Source of the DNA: Ornithinibacillus gellani
GTDB taxonomy: Bacteria; Bacillota; Bacilli; Bacillales; Amphibacillaceae
Reading direction: 5' to 3'
DNA length: 64,000 bases
Assembly: GCF_003730295.1 (NCBI RefSeq)
Contig: NZ_QTSZ01000037.1
Coordinates: 1-64,000, forward strand
The notes under the pieces are model-generated. The model worked only from the letters and a program-made list of their open reading frames with translations. It was not told the origin of the DNA and ran no database searches. The position numbers and the translations under genes were made by a program. The first letter of the stretch is position 1, and each line of letters opens with the position of its first letter. This document shows positions 46,718 through 56,104 of this stretch, in pieces.

Positions 46718-46918
46718 TTATTTATTTTCTTTAATAATTTCCTTAGCTTCATCCAACTCGTCAGTAACATCACTTGTTAAGTCTCGAGTGGATTTCTTAA
46801 ATTCACGTAGCGTTTGTCCAGCAGCTTTACCAATCTCAGGCAGCTTTTTAGGACCAAAAATGACTAGTGCAATAATTAATATTAAAATTAAACCTGGGAA
46901 TCCAATATTTTGGAACAT
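46718..46918 (-). CDS. tatA: TatA/TatE translocase pore subunit, first copy
   Basis: A 66-residue protein starting [34 protein letters not shown], with a longer acidic tail than its twin. Both copies share [11 protein letters not shown], so they arose by tandem duplication. GAAGGTGA precedes the start. First gene of tatA-tatA-tatC-yozE. Confidence 0.93.
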   Translation of the reverse strand: MFQNIGFPGLILILIIALVIFGPKKLPEIGKAAGQTLREFKKSTRDLTSDVTDELDEAKEIIKENK

Positions 46919-47069
46919 CTTGTCACCTTCTTTGCAAGTTAGTATAAAGTATACTCTATTTGCTTATAGCTATCATCCAATCAATGAAAAATACACATAA
47001 TGTTCAAATCCCACTCACTATGTATTGTTTCTCTACTCAGTTTAACATGTTTCACTTGAATAGAAAAGT

Positions 47070-47648
47070 TTAAAAAGACTTTGCTGCTTCATATTGTTCC
47101 GGGTAGTTCATATTGAAAAAATGCTTTTGTAATACTTCTTGCGTAAATCCGGGAAATGTATCGATTTGAAGCATATCTATATGGTTAAAAAAGCTTTTTA
47201 CCTTTCGCTTATCCCTCTGTAACTGTTCTTGTATAGCAGGGAGCACGCAAGCACGATAGACGCCCGCTAGTGGGTGTAACTGGTTATCATAGTATGGAAC
47301 TACCGCATCATGCGTCTTTAGCTGGCACAACAAATAGCGGTACATATCAGGATTGATGAATGGCATATCACATGCTGCGACAACATAAATATCCGCTTTC
47401 ATATGAAACAAACCAGATTCCAATCCCGCTAATGGCCCTTTATCAACAAATCTGTCGCAGTACATTGGAAGCCCTAGATGGGCGTATTGTTCCATATCAT
47501 TGGTTACGATACCGACTGTATTACAGCAGGACTGAAGTGCTTCCTCAACATGTTCGATTACCGCCCTGCCTTGAAGAGTCAGTAAGGATTTATTAGTCCC
47601 CATCCGGGAAGATTTTCCGCCTGATAAGATGATGCCACCAATATTCAT
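47070..47648 (-). CDS. mobA: Molybdenum cofactor guanylyltransferase MobA
   Basis: A 192-residue nucleotidyltransferase with LSGGKSSRMGTNKSLL at the N-terminus and AACDMPFINPDM. It links GMP to molybdopterin to make the bis-MGD cofactor that NarG needs. GGGGGAA precedes ATG 47648. It is downstream of dfrA (24-base gap) and may be cotranscribed with it. Confidence 0.93.
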   Translation of the reverse strand: MNIGGIILSGGKSSRMGTNKSLLTLQGRAVIEHVEEALQSCCNTVGIVTNDMEQYAHLGLPMYCDRFVDKGPLAGLESGLFHMKADIYVVAACDMPFINPDMYRYLLCQLKTHDAVVPYYDNQLHPLAGVYRACVLPAIQEQLQRDKRKVKSFFNHIDMLQIDTFPGFTQEVLQKHFFNMNYPEQYEAAKSF

Positions 47649-47672
47649 GTCAGGGTTCCCCCATTCAAGGAA

Positions 47673-48173
47673 TTATTGTTTTGATTTTCGATCATATTGC
47701 AAAAAATAATAATCATATGGATTTTTTTCATCCTTTTCCCCTTTTACTTTCGAGGTCAGCGCCCATTCCTCATCAGAAAACGCTGGAAAAAACACATCCC
47801 CTTCAAAGCGATGATCAATCCAAGTAATATACATCCGATCAGCGGCTGGTAACATCTGTTTAATTAAATTACCTCCGCCAATGATGAATAACTCGTCCTG
47901 TGGATGTTTTTTCTGCCAAGCTTCAATTTCCTTTACATCGTGAATAACTTCAACGCCTTCTGGAAAAGTCAGGTTTTTATTTCTCGTCAGGACAATGTTT
48001 TTTCGGTTTGGCAACACTCTGCCAATGGATTCAAAGGTTTTTCTTCCCATCACAATGGTGTTCCCGGTTGTTTTTTGTTTAAAAAACTGTAAATCCTTTG
48101 GCAAATGCCAAGGTAGGTCATTGTCTGCTCCTATAAGCTGGTTACGATCCATGGCAACAAGTAAAGAAATCAT
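47673..48173 (-). CDS. dfrA: Dihydrofolate reductase
   Basis: A 166-residue enzyme reducing dihydrofolate with NADPH. MISLLVAMDRNQLIGADNDLPWHLPKDL contains the substrate Asp region, with GRKTFESIG and FIIGGGNLIKQ for cofactor binding. GGAGGCACAACG precedes ATG. It is 13 bases after thyA, regenerating the folate that ThyA oxidises. Confidence 0.96.
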   Translation of the reverse strand: MISLLVAMDRNQLIGADNDLPWHLPKDLQFFKQKTTGNTIVMGRKTFESIGRVLPNRKNIVLTRNKNLTFPEGVEVIHDVKEIEAWQKKHPQDELFIIGGGNLIKQMLPAADRMYITWIDHRFEGDVFFPAFSDEEWALTSKVKGEKDEKNPYDYYFLQYDRKSKQ

Positions 48174-48186
48174 CGTTGTGCCTCCT

Positions 48187-49143
48187 CTATACTGCTATCG
48201 GTGCTTTAATGGTCGGATGTGGTTGATACCCAATTAATTCAAAGTCGGATAGCTCAAAATCAAAAATAGAATACTTCTCTTTATTTATTTTTAATTGTGG
48301 AAATTCCCGAATGTCTCTTTTAAGTTGTGTCATCACTTGTTCGGTGTGATTGGAATAAATATGTGCGTCTCCAAGTGTATGCACAAATTCACCTACATCT
48401 AAATTACATTCATGTGCAATTAAATGTGTAAGTAAAGCGTAGCTAGCTATATTAAATGGTACGCCTAAGAATACGTCAGCACTTCGCTGGTATAGCTGGC
48501 ATGAAAGCTTACCATTTTGTACATAAAACTGAAATAATGTATGACATGGTGGTAAGGCCATGCTTGGTATATCCTCAGGATTCCATGCAGATACGATTAA
48601 TCTGCGTGAATCAGGTGTTTTTTGAATTGCTTCCACTACATCCTTTAATTGATCAATGGTTTCATGATTGGATGTTTTCCAGCTGCGCCATTGTTTCCCG
48701 TATACAAAGCCAAGATCACCATATGCCTTTGCGAACGCATCATCTGTTAAAATACGTTCTTTAAATAGCTGTAATTCCTTCTGATAGCTTTCATTAAAGT
48801 CCGGATCAACTAAGCTTCGATTACCAAAATCCGTCATATCCGGACCTGTATACGCTTCGCTTTCCACCCATTTTTTAAATGCCCACTCATTCCATATATT
48901 GTTATTGTTTTCTAATAAATAGCGGATGTTGGTGTCGCCTTTTATAAACCAGAGCAATTCACTCGCTACTAATCGGAAAGGTACTTTCTTTGTAGTTAAT
49001 AAAGGAAAGCCTTCCTGCAAATTGAAACGCATTTGATGTCCAAACACAGAGTAAGTGCCAGTATTGGTGCGATCATCTTTTTTTACCCCGTTTGATAAAA
49101 TGTGCTGACAAAGATCTAAATATGCTTGTTCCCCTTTGCTCAT
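48187..49143 (-). CDS. thyA: Thymidylate synthase (ThyA type)
   Basis: A 318-residue enzyme making dTMP from dUMP and methylene-THF. The catalytic Cys lies in [14 protein letters not shown] and the dUMP site is [21 protein letters not shown]. The length equals the long ThyA form (for example Staphylococcus, with an insertion) rather than the 264-residue form. GGAGGGATTTGC precedes the start. Confidence 0.97.
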   Translation of the reverse strand: MSKGEQAYLDLCQHILSNGVKKDDRTNTGTYSVFGHQMRFNLQEGFPLLTTKKVPFRLVASELLWFIKGDTNIRYLLENNNNIWNEWAFKKWVESEAYTGPDMTDFGNRSLVDPDFNESYQKELQLFKERILTDDAFAKAYGDLGFVYGKQWRSWKTSNHETIDQLKDVVEAIQKTPDSRRLIVSAWNPEDIPSMALPPCHTLFQFYVQNGKLSCQLYQRSADVFLGVPFNIASYALLTHLIAHECNLDVGEFVHTLGDAHIYSNHTEQVMTQLKRDIREFPQLKINKEKYSIFDFELSDFELIGYQPHPTIKAPIAV

Positions 49144-49351
49144 GCAAATCCCTCCAATTTATTGATGATTTTTACTTATTTTTATCCGTGAATAAATGAT
49201 GATATCAGGATATTACGATTTATCCTATTCATTGTATCACATTACATTTTTACGCCAAATAAAATCTTTGTAACGAAAACGTAATTCATAGTAGGCATCA
49301 AATACCCATAAAAATTGTAAAAGAGTGTGGTAAAGAAAGGAGAAGCAAAAC

Positions 49352-50407
49352 ATGCAAAGTGCTACGCTGGAAAAAGTAGTCAAACATTCCATGGTGTATA
49401 GTCTGATTGCAAGCCAGCCGTTTGCGATTTATGTAGATGCCAATCCAAATGCGACTCGTTCGCTTCAGCAGTCGGAGGGGCTTTCTTTTGGAGCCCATGG
49501 GAAAACCGTCCGGCAGCTGCAGTACAAATTATATCAATCATCCTTTTATCCAGATGATGTAGATGGTGATTTTGGTGTATTGACGGAACATGCCTTAAAA
49601 AAGCTACAACAACAGTATCAGCTGAAAACTACTGGACAAATGGACGCAGAAACCATCTTCATTTTAGAAAAACTGGAAAACAAACGTTTGCTTAAAAAGC
49701 TAAAAGGCTTGTCGACAGCTATTTATCCCGGTATGCATGCAGATGATGTAGCGGTGGTCCAAGAGGCGCTACAGCATTTTGGTTATTATGAAGGTGAAAT
49801 TGATGGGATGTATGGACCTTTAACAGCAAAAGCATTAAAGATTGCTGAAGAAGCCCATGGAATCCCACTTACTAATCATGCTGGACATACGCTAATTGCA
49901 GTTTCAGAGGCTGTACAGCAGGAACAACAGTTACAGGAACAAAAAATGCAGGCTCAGCAAACTGAAACAGCAATGGAAACTGTGGAAAAGGAAGTGGCTC
50001 AAACACAAACAACCGAGACAAAAAAAGTACCTGTGAAAGCAGCAGCTGCGCAAGAAGCAAATGCCGTTCAACATGCTAAGGCATTAATAGGAACCCCATA
50101 TGTATGGGGCGGTACTTCCCCTTCCGGTTTTGATTGCAGTGGATTTATTCAATATATATTTAGTGGAAAGCGTCATACGTTGCCTCGAACGGTGCATGAT
50201 TTATGGAATTATTCTAGTCCGGTAGCGGAGCCGTCTGTTGGTGATCTTGTGTTTTTTGAAACATACAAACCAGGCCCATCACATGTCGGCATCTATATTG
50301 GTAATGGCGAATTTATTCACGCAGGTCAATCACGTGGTGTTACCACTGCCAAATTAGCAGAATCATATTGGTCTAACAAATATCTAGGTGCAGCAAGAAT
50401 ACCTTAA
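49352..50407 (+). CDS. Cell-wall hydrolase: two peptidoglycan-binding domains and NlpC/P60
   Basis: A 351-residue protein with a short hydrophobic N-terminus (probable signal peptide, weak). PG_binding_1 domains lie at about 46-108 (FGAHGKTVRQLQYKLYQ) and 122-185 (YPGMHADDVAVVQEALQHFG). A Q-rich linker leads to an NlpC/P60 peptidase with catalytic Cys in FDCSGFIQYIF and His in HVGIYIGNGEFIH. It should cut peptide stems of peptidoglycan. AAAGGAGAAG precedes ATG 49352. Confidence 0.92.
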   Translation: MQSATLEKVVKHSMVYSLIASQPFAIYVDANPNATRSLQQSEGLSFGAHGKTVRQLQYKLYQSSFYPDDVDGDFGVLTEHALKKLQQQYQLKTTGQMDAETIFILEKLENKRLLKKLKGLSTAIYPGMHADDVAVVQEALQHFGYYEGEIDGMYGPLTAKALKIAEEAHGIPLTNHAGHTLIAVSEAVQQEQQLQEQKMQAQQTETAMETVEKEVAQTQTTETKKVPVKAAAAQEANAVQHAKALIGTPYVWGGTSPSGFDCSGFIQYIFSGKRHTLPRTVHDLWNYSSPVAEPSVGDLVFFETYKPGPSHVGIYIGNGEFIHAGQSRGVTTAKLAESYWSNKYLGAARIP

Positions 50408-50440
50408 AAGCAGTAATCTGAATATGTGATGGAAGTAAAG

Positions 50441-50475
50441 AAAGGGGATGTTCTCTGTTGATGACATCCCCTTTC
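50441..50475. terminator. Bidirectional terminator between the NlpC/P60 and ypgQ genes
   Basis: Eleven-bp stem AAAGGGGATGT (50441-50451) with ACATCCCCTTT (50464-50474), between convergent genes. Confidence 0.8.
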
Positions 50476-50479
50476 CTAA

Positions 50480-51079
50480 TTACGTGTTCCCTTCCCATTC
50501 CTGCAGAAATTGCTCTAGAAATGTTTCCATAAACTGATGACGTGATGATGCCATCGTTTTAGCTGCAGCAGTATTCAATTGATCCTTCAATTTTAATAGT
50601 TTGTCATAGAAATGTTGGATGGATGCTGATGGATTCGTTGGATGATGAATCAAGTTTCCCTTTGCTCCACCATAGGCAAAGGTTCTAGCAATACCAATTG
50701 CTCCGATGGCATCCATTCGATCAGCATCTTGTACAATTTTTCCCTCTATTGAATGCGGAATGTTACCTTTGGAAAAGGAAACATTCGCTATAATATGCTC
50801 TATCTCCTGGATAGTTGAACGAGGCATCTGAATCGAAACGAGAAAGTCTTTCATCGATTGGATTGCTTGTAATGGATCTTGAAATAGTTTTTTATCTCCT
50901 ACATCATGCAACCATGCAGCAGCTGTGCAAATAAATCGATCAGCACCTTCTGTTTCTGCCAGCTTTCCAGCTGTATGCGCGACACGCTTCATATGAAAGA
51001 AATCATGACCAGATGCATCGTCTTGGAATAATTGATATACATAATCTTCAATACATGCTAGTTGCTTTTCTTGGTTCAT
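50480..51079 (-). CDS. ypgQ: HD-domain phosphohydrolase
   Basis: A 199-residue HD superfamily protein with metal ligands in GHDFFHMKRVAHTA, AAAWLHDVGDKK and QDADRMDAIGAIGIART. It resembles YpgQ of B. subtilis, a pyrophosphohydrolase acting on nucleotides. Its ATG follows the fhs stop immediately, so translation is likely coupled. Confidence 0.88.
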   Translation of the reverse strand: MNQEKQLACIEDYVYQLFQDDASGHDFFHMKRVAHTAGKLAETEGADRFICTAAAWLHDVGDKKLFQDPLQAIQSMKDFLVSIQMPRSTIQEIEHIIANVSFSKGNIPHSIEGKIVQDADRMDAIGAIGIARTFAYGGAKGNLIHHPTNPSASIQHFYDKLLKLKDQLNTAAAKTMASSRHQFMETFLEQFLQEWEGNT

Positions 51080-52750
51080 TTAAAACAACCCGGTGATCTT
51101 TCCATCTTCTGTTACATCCATGTTAAGCGTGGCTGGCTTTAACGGAAGTCCAGGCATGGTCATCATATCGCCAGTAAGTACAACAATAAATCCTGCTCCT
51201 ACTGACGGTCTTAATTCGCGAATGGAAATGGTGAAGCCTGTTGGGCGCCCGACTAGGCTGGGATTGTCTGATAAGGAATACTGCGTTTTAGCCATGCAGA
51301 CTGGTAATTTCCCCCATCCTTGCTGTTCATAAAAGCTGACTTGCTTTTTCGCTTTTGGTGATAATTCAATATCGTCTGCACCGTAAACGTTTTGTGCTAT
51401 TTTTCTAATTTTGGTTTCCAATGAATCATCCAGGTCATACATATGTTTAAAGTGACGGTCAGCAGATTTTGTTTTTTGCATGATTTTTTCAGCAAGTTCT
51501 ATGCCGCCCTCTCCGCCTTTTGCCCACACATCTGTTAAAGCTACTTCAATATCTCGGGATGCACACCAATTTTCAATGAAATCTGTTTCGGCTTTCGTGT
51601 CGGTAGGAAACTTATTAATAGCTACAACATATGGCAGTCCGAATTGTTCAATGGTTTCAATATGCTTGTTTAAGTTTTCCATTCCTGCTTTTAGTGCCTC
51701 AATGTCTTCCTGCTTTAATTCATCTTTGGCCGCTCCACCATGCATTTTTAAAGCACGGACGGTAGCAACAATAACGACGGCATCCGTTTCAAAATTACCT
51801 GCACGAGACTTAATATCCAGGAACTTCTCTGCCCCTAAATCTGCACCAAAGCCAGCTTCTGTAACAACATATTCTCCAAGCTTAGCTGCTGTTTTCGTTG
51901 CCATGATACTGTTACAGCCATGGGCAATATTAGCGAATGGCCCTCCATGAATAATGGCTGGCGTATTTTCAAGTGTTTGTACCAGATTTGGTTTAATTGC
52001 ATCCTTTAGTAAAAGTGTAAGTGCTCCCTCAATAGCCAGATCCTTTACGGTAATTGGCTTTTCATCATATGTATAAGCAATTACGATATTTGCCAGCCTA
52101 GCCTTTAAATCTTCTAAACCTGTAGCCAGACATAAGATTGCCATAATTTCTGAAGCAACGGTAATATTGAATCCATCTTCACGTGGTACGCCACGGAGTG
52201 GACCACCAAGACCAACAACAATTTGGCGTAATGCACGATCATTCATATCCATTACACGCTTCCATTCTACTCGACGAGGATCAATATTTAATTCATTGCC
52301 ACGATGAATATGATTATCCAGCATTGCTGCAAGTGCATTATTTGCCGTTGTTATGGCATGTAAGTCCCCCGTGAAATGTAAATTTATATCCTCCATTGGC
52401 AGTACTTGGGAATAGCCTCCGCCTGCTGCTCCGCCCTTCATCCCCATAACTGGGCCAAGGGATGGCTCTCGTAAAGCAATCACTGCTTTCTTTCCAAGAC
52501 GATTCAATGCTTGTCCCAATCCAACCGTTACAGTCGATTTCCCTTCGCCAGCTGGAGTCGGATTAATAGAAGTAACCAGAATAATTTTACCGTCTGGTTT
52601 ATCATCCAATTGATGTAGTAATTTATCGGATAGCTTTGCCTTTGTATGTCCATAAGGCTCCCAATCATGATCCTGTAAACCGAGCTGTTCGGCTATGTCG
52701 CGAATTGGCTTTAATTGGGCTTCCTGTGCAATTTCGATATCTGTTTTCAT
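51080..52750 (-). CDS. fhs: Formate-tetrahydrofolate ligase
   Basis: A 556-residue enzyme making 10-formyl-THF from formate, THF and ATP. Seen: [19 protein letters not shown] (ATP loop), [22 protein letters not shown] and the [15 protein letters not shown] segment. The ATG 52750 follows AAGGGAGAG. A cre-like sequence lies in its upstream region. Confidence 0.97.
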   Translation of the reverse strand: MKTDIEIAQEAQLKPIRDIAEQLGLQDHDWEPYGHTKAKLSDKLLHQLDDKPDGKIILVTSINPTPAGEGKSTVTVGLGQALNRLGKKAVIALREPSLGPVMGMKGGAAGGGYSQVLPMEDINLHFTGDLHAITTANNALAAMLDNHIHRGNELNIDPRRVEWKRVMDMNDRALRQIVVGLGGPLRGVPREDGFNITVASEIMAILCLATGLEDLKARLANIVIAYTYDEKPITVKDLAIEGALTLLLKDAIKPNLVQTLENTPAIIHGGPFANIAHGCNSIMATKTAAKLGEYVVTEAGFGADLGAEKFLDIKSRAGNFETDAVVIVATVRALKMHGGAAKDELKQEDIEALKAGMENLNKHIETIEQFGLPYVVAINKFPTDTKAETDFIENWCASRDIEVALTDVWAKGGEGGIELAEKIMQKTKSADRHFKHMYDLDDSLETKIRKIAQNVYGADDIELSPKAKKQVSFYEQQGWGKLPVCMAKTQYSLSDNPSLVGRPTGFTISIRELRPSVGAGFIVVLTGDMMTMPGLPLKPATLNMDVTEDGKITGLF

Positions 52751-52816
52751 GTACAACTCTCCCTTGTCAAATGCTAATCCTAGTGTATATCATTTATACA
52801 GATTTTTCACCTAAAA

Positions 52817-52831
52817 CAAAAGCGCTTTCAT
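52817..52831 (-). promoter_or_regulatory. cre-like site upstream of fhs
   Basis: On the minus strand ATGAAAGCGCTTTTG matches the CcpA half-site TGAAAGCG and its symmetrical partner except the last two bases of the 14-base consensus. It lies about 67 bases before the fhs start. Binding is inferred only. Confidence 0.35.
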
Positions 52832-52990
52832 TTTGAATAAAAAGGCTGTAAATGAATCCTAATCCTTCTGTATGTACAAGAAATTAAAGAAGCAAATAAG
52901 AAAAAAATAAATATTAAGGATAATTCCCGGAGAAACATTCATATTATTTAGGTAATTCATGCATTATGGGTTCAGATATGGATAAAACCC

Positions 52991-53019
52991 TTGACTGGAC
53001 TGATAAAATACGCTATATT
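52991..53019 (+). promoter_or_regulatory. Sigma-A promoter of the cold-shock gene
   Basis: TTGACT (52991-52996), a 17-base spacer and TATATT (53014-53019). The predicted RNA starts near 53026 and has a leader of about 150 bases before the cold-shock start at 53177. Confidence 0.8.
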
Positions 53020-53050
53020 AAATGCAAGCAAAGCGGATGTTTGGATCATT

Positions 53051-53109
53051 AAAAGGCAGCTTCTATAGAAGTGGATGTATGGTCCAATAATCTATAGAGC
53101 TGCCTTTTT
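53051..53109 (+). terminator. Terminator-like hairpin inside the cold-shock leader
   Basis: AAAAGGCAGCTTCTATAGA (53051-53069) pairs with TCTATAGAGCTGCCTTTT (53091-53108) with one bulged T, and a T5 run closes it. It lies after the promoter and before the gene, so it can attenuate the gene or end a short RNA of about 85 bases. Loop bases 53081-53087 (GGTCCAA) can also pair with 53041-53047 (TTGGATC). Confidence 0.65.
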
Positions 53110-53176
53110 GATATCATTTTATCTGATTTGTATTAATACGTTTTACGTGAACGTTTTTTTAGGAGGATTAATTTAC

Positions 53177-53377
53177 ATGGAAAACGGAGTAGTAAAATGG
53201 TTCAACGCAGAAAAAGGTTATGGTTTCATCCAGGTTGAGGAAGGAAATGATGTTTTCGTACATTATTCCGCCATTCAAGAAGAAGGATTTAAATCACTGG
53301 AAGAAGGTCAAGAAGTTACTTTCGAAATTGTAGAAGGTGAACGCGGGCCTCAAGCAGCTAACGTAACCAAAAACTAA
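53177..53377 (+). CDS. Cold-shock protein (CspA/CspB family)
   Basis: A 66-residue OB-fold protein with the RNP1 motif KGYGFIQV and RNP2 motif VFVHYSAI. It binds single-stranded nucleic acid as an RNA chaperone. AGGAGGA (53161-53167) precedes ATG 53177. Its transcript has a long structured leader. A strong terminator follows. Confidence 0.96.
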   Translation: MENGVVKWFNAEKGYGFIQVEEGNDVFVHYSAIQEEGFKSLEEGQEVTFEIVEGERGPQAANVTKN

Positions 53378-53393
53378 TCATATGATCAATGAT

Positions 53394-53427
53394 AAAAAGC
53401 GGTAATCATCGGATTACCGCTTTTTTT
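53394..53427 (+). terminator. Terminator after the cold-shock gene
   Basis: Stem AAAAAGCGGTAATC with GATTACCGCTTTTTTT, four-base loop. Confidence 0.92.
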
Positions 53428-53449
53428 GGTTGTTGCATGATTCAAATCT

Positions 53450-53965
53450 TTAATCTGGAACACCAGCTTTTCGAAGGGCTCGCTCTTCTTCCGGTACTCG
53501 AATTTTTAAGAGTAATACATGTAGAATTGGAAATAGAAAAGCTGTCCAATAGGCACCGACAAGCAGTGGAATAACAAACATTTCTATACCAACAATAATA
53601 TAATTTGGGTGCTTCACCCATTTGTATGGTCCCCTTGTAATTAATGCTACATTAGGAAGCACGATAATTTTTGTGTTCCAAAATTTCCCTAAGCTGGTGA
53701 TACACCAAACCCTTCCCAACTGTGCAATTAAAAAAATCAGAAATAATCCAAGATGAAATGAAATATTTGCCGTTTGAAGATGGGCCTCCGTCAACAGTGA
53801 AAGAAAAAATATTACATGCAATAAGACCATCCATTTATAATGTGTTTCCCCTTGCTCCACTCCCCCTCTCTCTTTCATCCATTGTTCATTATGTTTGGCA
53901 ATGACTAGCTCTATCAATCGCTGACAAATGATAGCAATAATGAATAACCACATCCATATCGTCAT
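53450..53965 (-). CDS. ypbQ: Isoprenylcysteine methyltransferase-family protein (YpbQ/BpsB)
   Basis: A 171-residue membrane protein with about five hydrophobic helices and the ICMT motif RGPYKWVKHPNYIIVGIEM. In B. subtilis the homologue BpsB O-methylates alkylpyrones made by the neighbouring type III polyketide synthase. It overlaps that gene here by 4 bases (ATGA). Confidence 0.88.
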   Translation of the reverse strand: MTIWMWLFIIAIICQRLIELVIAKHNEQWMKERGGVEQGETHYKWMVLLHVIFFLSLLTEAHLQTANISFHLGLFLIFLIAQLGRVWCITSLGKFWNTKIIVLPNVALITRGPYKWVKHPNYIIVGIEMFVIPLLVGAYWTAFLFPILHVLLLKIRVPEEERALRKAGVPD

Positions 53966-55053
53966 GATTCATCCCACCTAAGCATAAGCAATTCTGAACT
54001 GAAACCGGGTCCCAATGCAGCTAATAAATGATATCCTAATTTATTTTCCTCTTGTAGCAGCCAATTGTTGATAACATAAAGAATTGTAGCGGATGACATA
54101 TTCCCATGCCATTTTAATACATCATATGCGTATATGAGTTGATCCTTTGTTAGCTGTAAACTGTCTTCCATCGTGGTAAGAATTTTTTTACCACCAGGGT
54201 GGACGAGAAATCGATCTAGCATACCCAAATGCATATTCATTGATTTTAAAAATGTCTGAACATGTTTCTTCCATAAGGAATTCACAAGGTTCGGGATTTC
54301 TTTTGAAAAGATGACCTCTAAGCCATCGTTGGTAAGCTCCCAGCCCATGGCATCCAAACTATGTTTTTGGGTAAAAGAATTGGTAGCCATCACTTGTGGT
54401 TTCCCTTTTAATAGAAAGCTTTGTACAGAGGATTGATCACCAATCATTAATGCCGCAGCAGCTCCATCACCGAAAATAGCCGTTCCAATGAAGTTGCTCA
54501 TTTGCTGATCCTGTTTTTGAAAGGTTAGGCTGCATAGCTCGCAGCAAACAATGAGGACAAGTTTATCCGGATAGGCCTGAAGCCAATCATAGGCCCTGGA
54601 AAGTGCACTTGCCCCACCGGCACAGCCAAGTCCCCATAAAGGCATACGTACAACATCATCACGAAAGCCTCGTTCATTCATCATTCTGGCATCTATTGTA
54701 GGTGTTGCAATTCCAGTACTCGAAACGTAGATAATCGCATCAATCGCATCATATGGAACTGCCTTTGATAAATAAGACGTGTTCATTAAGCATTCATCTG
54801 TGGCTTGTAAGGAATATTGCAATGCCTTCTTTAAATACTGTTCATTCGCTTCAGCAAACGAGTACTCCCCCATAAACCATGCAGGAGGAACGACAATCTG
54901 TCTTTCTGAAACAGCAGCATGATCAAATACAGGCAATAATTTATCTATCTCTGCCTGCGGAAAATCAAATAATTTTGGAATCAATTGTTTCACGGAAGAC
55001 TGTTTTAATGTATGCTCCGGAATTCCCCTCCCAATAGCTGCAATTGTCGCCAT
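53962..55053 (-). CDS. bcsA: Type III polyketide synthase (chalcone-synthase family)
   Basis: A 363-residue homodimeric synthase. The catalytic Cys144 lies in GLGCAGGASAL, the His in VHPGGKKIL and the Asn in HGNMSSATI. The B. subtilis homologue BpsA condenses fatty acyl-CoA with malonyl-CoA into alkylpyrones; products here are unknown. ATG 55053 (MATIAAIGRG) was chosen from several in-frame ATGs, because GGGTGA lies just before it; longer forms up to 55083 are possible. Confidence 0.9.
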   Translation of the reverse strand: MATIAAIGRGIPEHTLKQSSVKQLIPKLFDFPQAEIDKLLPVFDHAAVSERQIVVPPAWFMGEYSFAEANEQYLKKALQYSLQATDECLMNTSYLSKAVPYDAIDAIIYVSSTGIATPTIDARMMNERGFRDDVVRMPLWGLGCAGGASALSRAYDWLQAYPDKLVLIVCCELCSLTFQKQDQQMSNFIGTAIFGDGAAAALMIGDQSSVQSFLLKGKPQVMATNSFTQKHSLDAMGWELTNDGLEVIFSKEIPNLVNSLWKKHVQTFLKSMNMHLGMLDRFLVHPGGKKILTTMEDSLQLTKDQLIYAYDVLKWHGNMSSATILYVINNWLLQEENKLGYHLLAALGPGFSSELLMLRWDES

Positions 55054-55270
55054 AAAATCACCCATTTTCATCTCATATTTCACAACAAGTTAGATAACAT
55101 TATTAAAATATTTTTCAAAAAATGTATTCCTCGCCTATTCATTTCTATCTATCTTGTGCTTTATTTCATAATTTATTACCAAAACAGCCATAAATACTTC
55201 ACAAACTTTATTAACAAAAAGGTTAGTAAAATCAATGCTATCAACTAATTTAGGGTTATTGAACAATTTG

Positions 55271-55284
55271 TGAAAGCGTATAAA
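55271..55284 (+). promoter_or_regulatory. cre-like sequence upstream of the ba3 oxidase operon
   Basis: TGAAAGCGTATAAA matches the CcpA consensus TGWNANCGNTNWCA at 12 of 14 positions. It precedes a possible -10 TATGAT (55313-55318). Evidence is weak. Confidence 0.25.
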
Positions 55285-55334
55285 AATGACTTAATCCTAT
55301 TGTTGTATTGTGTATGATAAAAATAGGACTTCAC

Positions 55335-55406
55335 CTACTGCAATCCTTACGTCTAAGCATGTTGTCAATCAACACCATATTTAGATTTGAACTTCCGTTG
55401 CAGTAG
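55335..55406 (+). promoter_or_regulatory. Nested hairpin element in the ba3 oxidase leader
   Basis: Three helices can form one inside another: CTACTGCAA/TTGCAGTAG (55335-55343 with 55398-55406), TCTAA/TTAGA (55352-55356 with 55381-55385) and TGTTG/CAACA (55360-55364 with 55370-55374). The element ends about 22 bases before the ribosome site of subunit IIa. It could be a structured mRNA leader or an operator. The remaining part of 55054-55334 shows only AT-rich sequence. Confidence 0.5.
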
Positions 55407-55444
55407 TCGGGTCATTTATTGAATAGGAAAGGAGCGTCCATGTT

Positions 55445-55597
55445 ATGCCCAAATCACAGTTAAAAAAGCAGGCTGTTGAAAGTCCTGAAGTGGAGGAAAA
55501 AGATTCACTTAAAGGAACCTTCATTTCCGTCATGTTAATAGGTGGATTTATTATTATTACCTGGATTGGTGTATGGGCTTTATATCTCTATCGCTAA
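55445..55597 (+). CDS. Cytochrome ba3 oxidase subunit IIa-like protein
   Basis: A 50-residue protein with a charged N-terminus and one membrane helix near the C-terminus (about residues 25-47, ending WALYLYR). Small single-helix proteins like this precede subunit II in ba3-type oxidase operons. AAAGGAG (55428-55434) lies ten bases upstream. It is 24 bases before subunit II. Confidence 0.8.
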   Translation: MPKSQLKKQAVESPEVEEKDSLKGTFISVMLIGGFIIITWIGVWALYLYR

Positions 55598-55621
55598 AAC
55601 AGAAAGGAGAGAATTGAGCAT

Positions 55622-56104
55622 ATGAATATGCATAAATACGAGAAAATATGGCTGCTGTTTGGAACAGCTACATTATTGGTTTTTTTAACAGTAGTAGGAA
55701 TTAGTGCATTCTATATGGGGAACCAACCACCAAGCTGTGCAGTAACACTTAACCCAGAAAAGGTTCATGAAACAGCTCCATTTGATGAACCTGGATTAAA
55801 ACAGCTTGGCGACAATGAATACCAGCTGACAATCGTAGCTTCAGCATTTAACTTCGATGTTGGTAATAATGAGAAGCTCATTCAAATACCAAAGGGTGCT
55901 ACCGTTCATTTTAATGTCACAACGACAGATGTGGTTCATGGATTTGAATTGGCTGGAACAAACGTTAACATGATGCTTGAGCCAGGTTATATCAGTACTT
56001 ATACCAATACATTTAAAAATACTGGCAAATTTACGCTCGTTTGTAACGAATATTGTGGTGCTGGCCATCACCTAATGGCAGCAACGATCGAGGTGATTGA
56101 ATAA
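55622..56104 (+). CDS. Cytochrome ba3 oxidase subunit II (CuA)
   Basis: A 160-residue protein with one N-terminal membrane anchor (about 9-32) and a cupredoxin domain. CuA ligands are His106, Cys141, Cys145, His149 and Met152 (VVHG; CNEYCGAGHHLM). It accepts electrons from cytochrome c. It ends in a TAATG overlap with subunit I. ATG 55622 or 55628 may be the start. Confidence 0.94.
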   Translation: MNMHKYEKIWLLFGTATLLVFLTVVGISAFYMGNQPPSCAVTLNPEKVHETAPFDEPGLKQLGDNEYQLTIVASAFNFDVGNNEKLIQIPKGATVHFNVTTTDVVHGFELAGTNVNMMLEPGYISTYTNTFKNTGKFTLVCNEYCGAGHHLMAATIEVIE

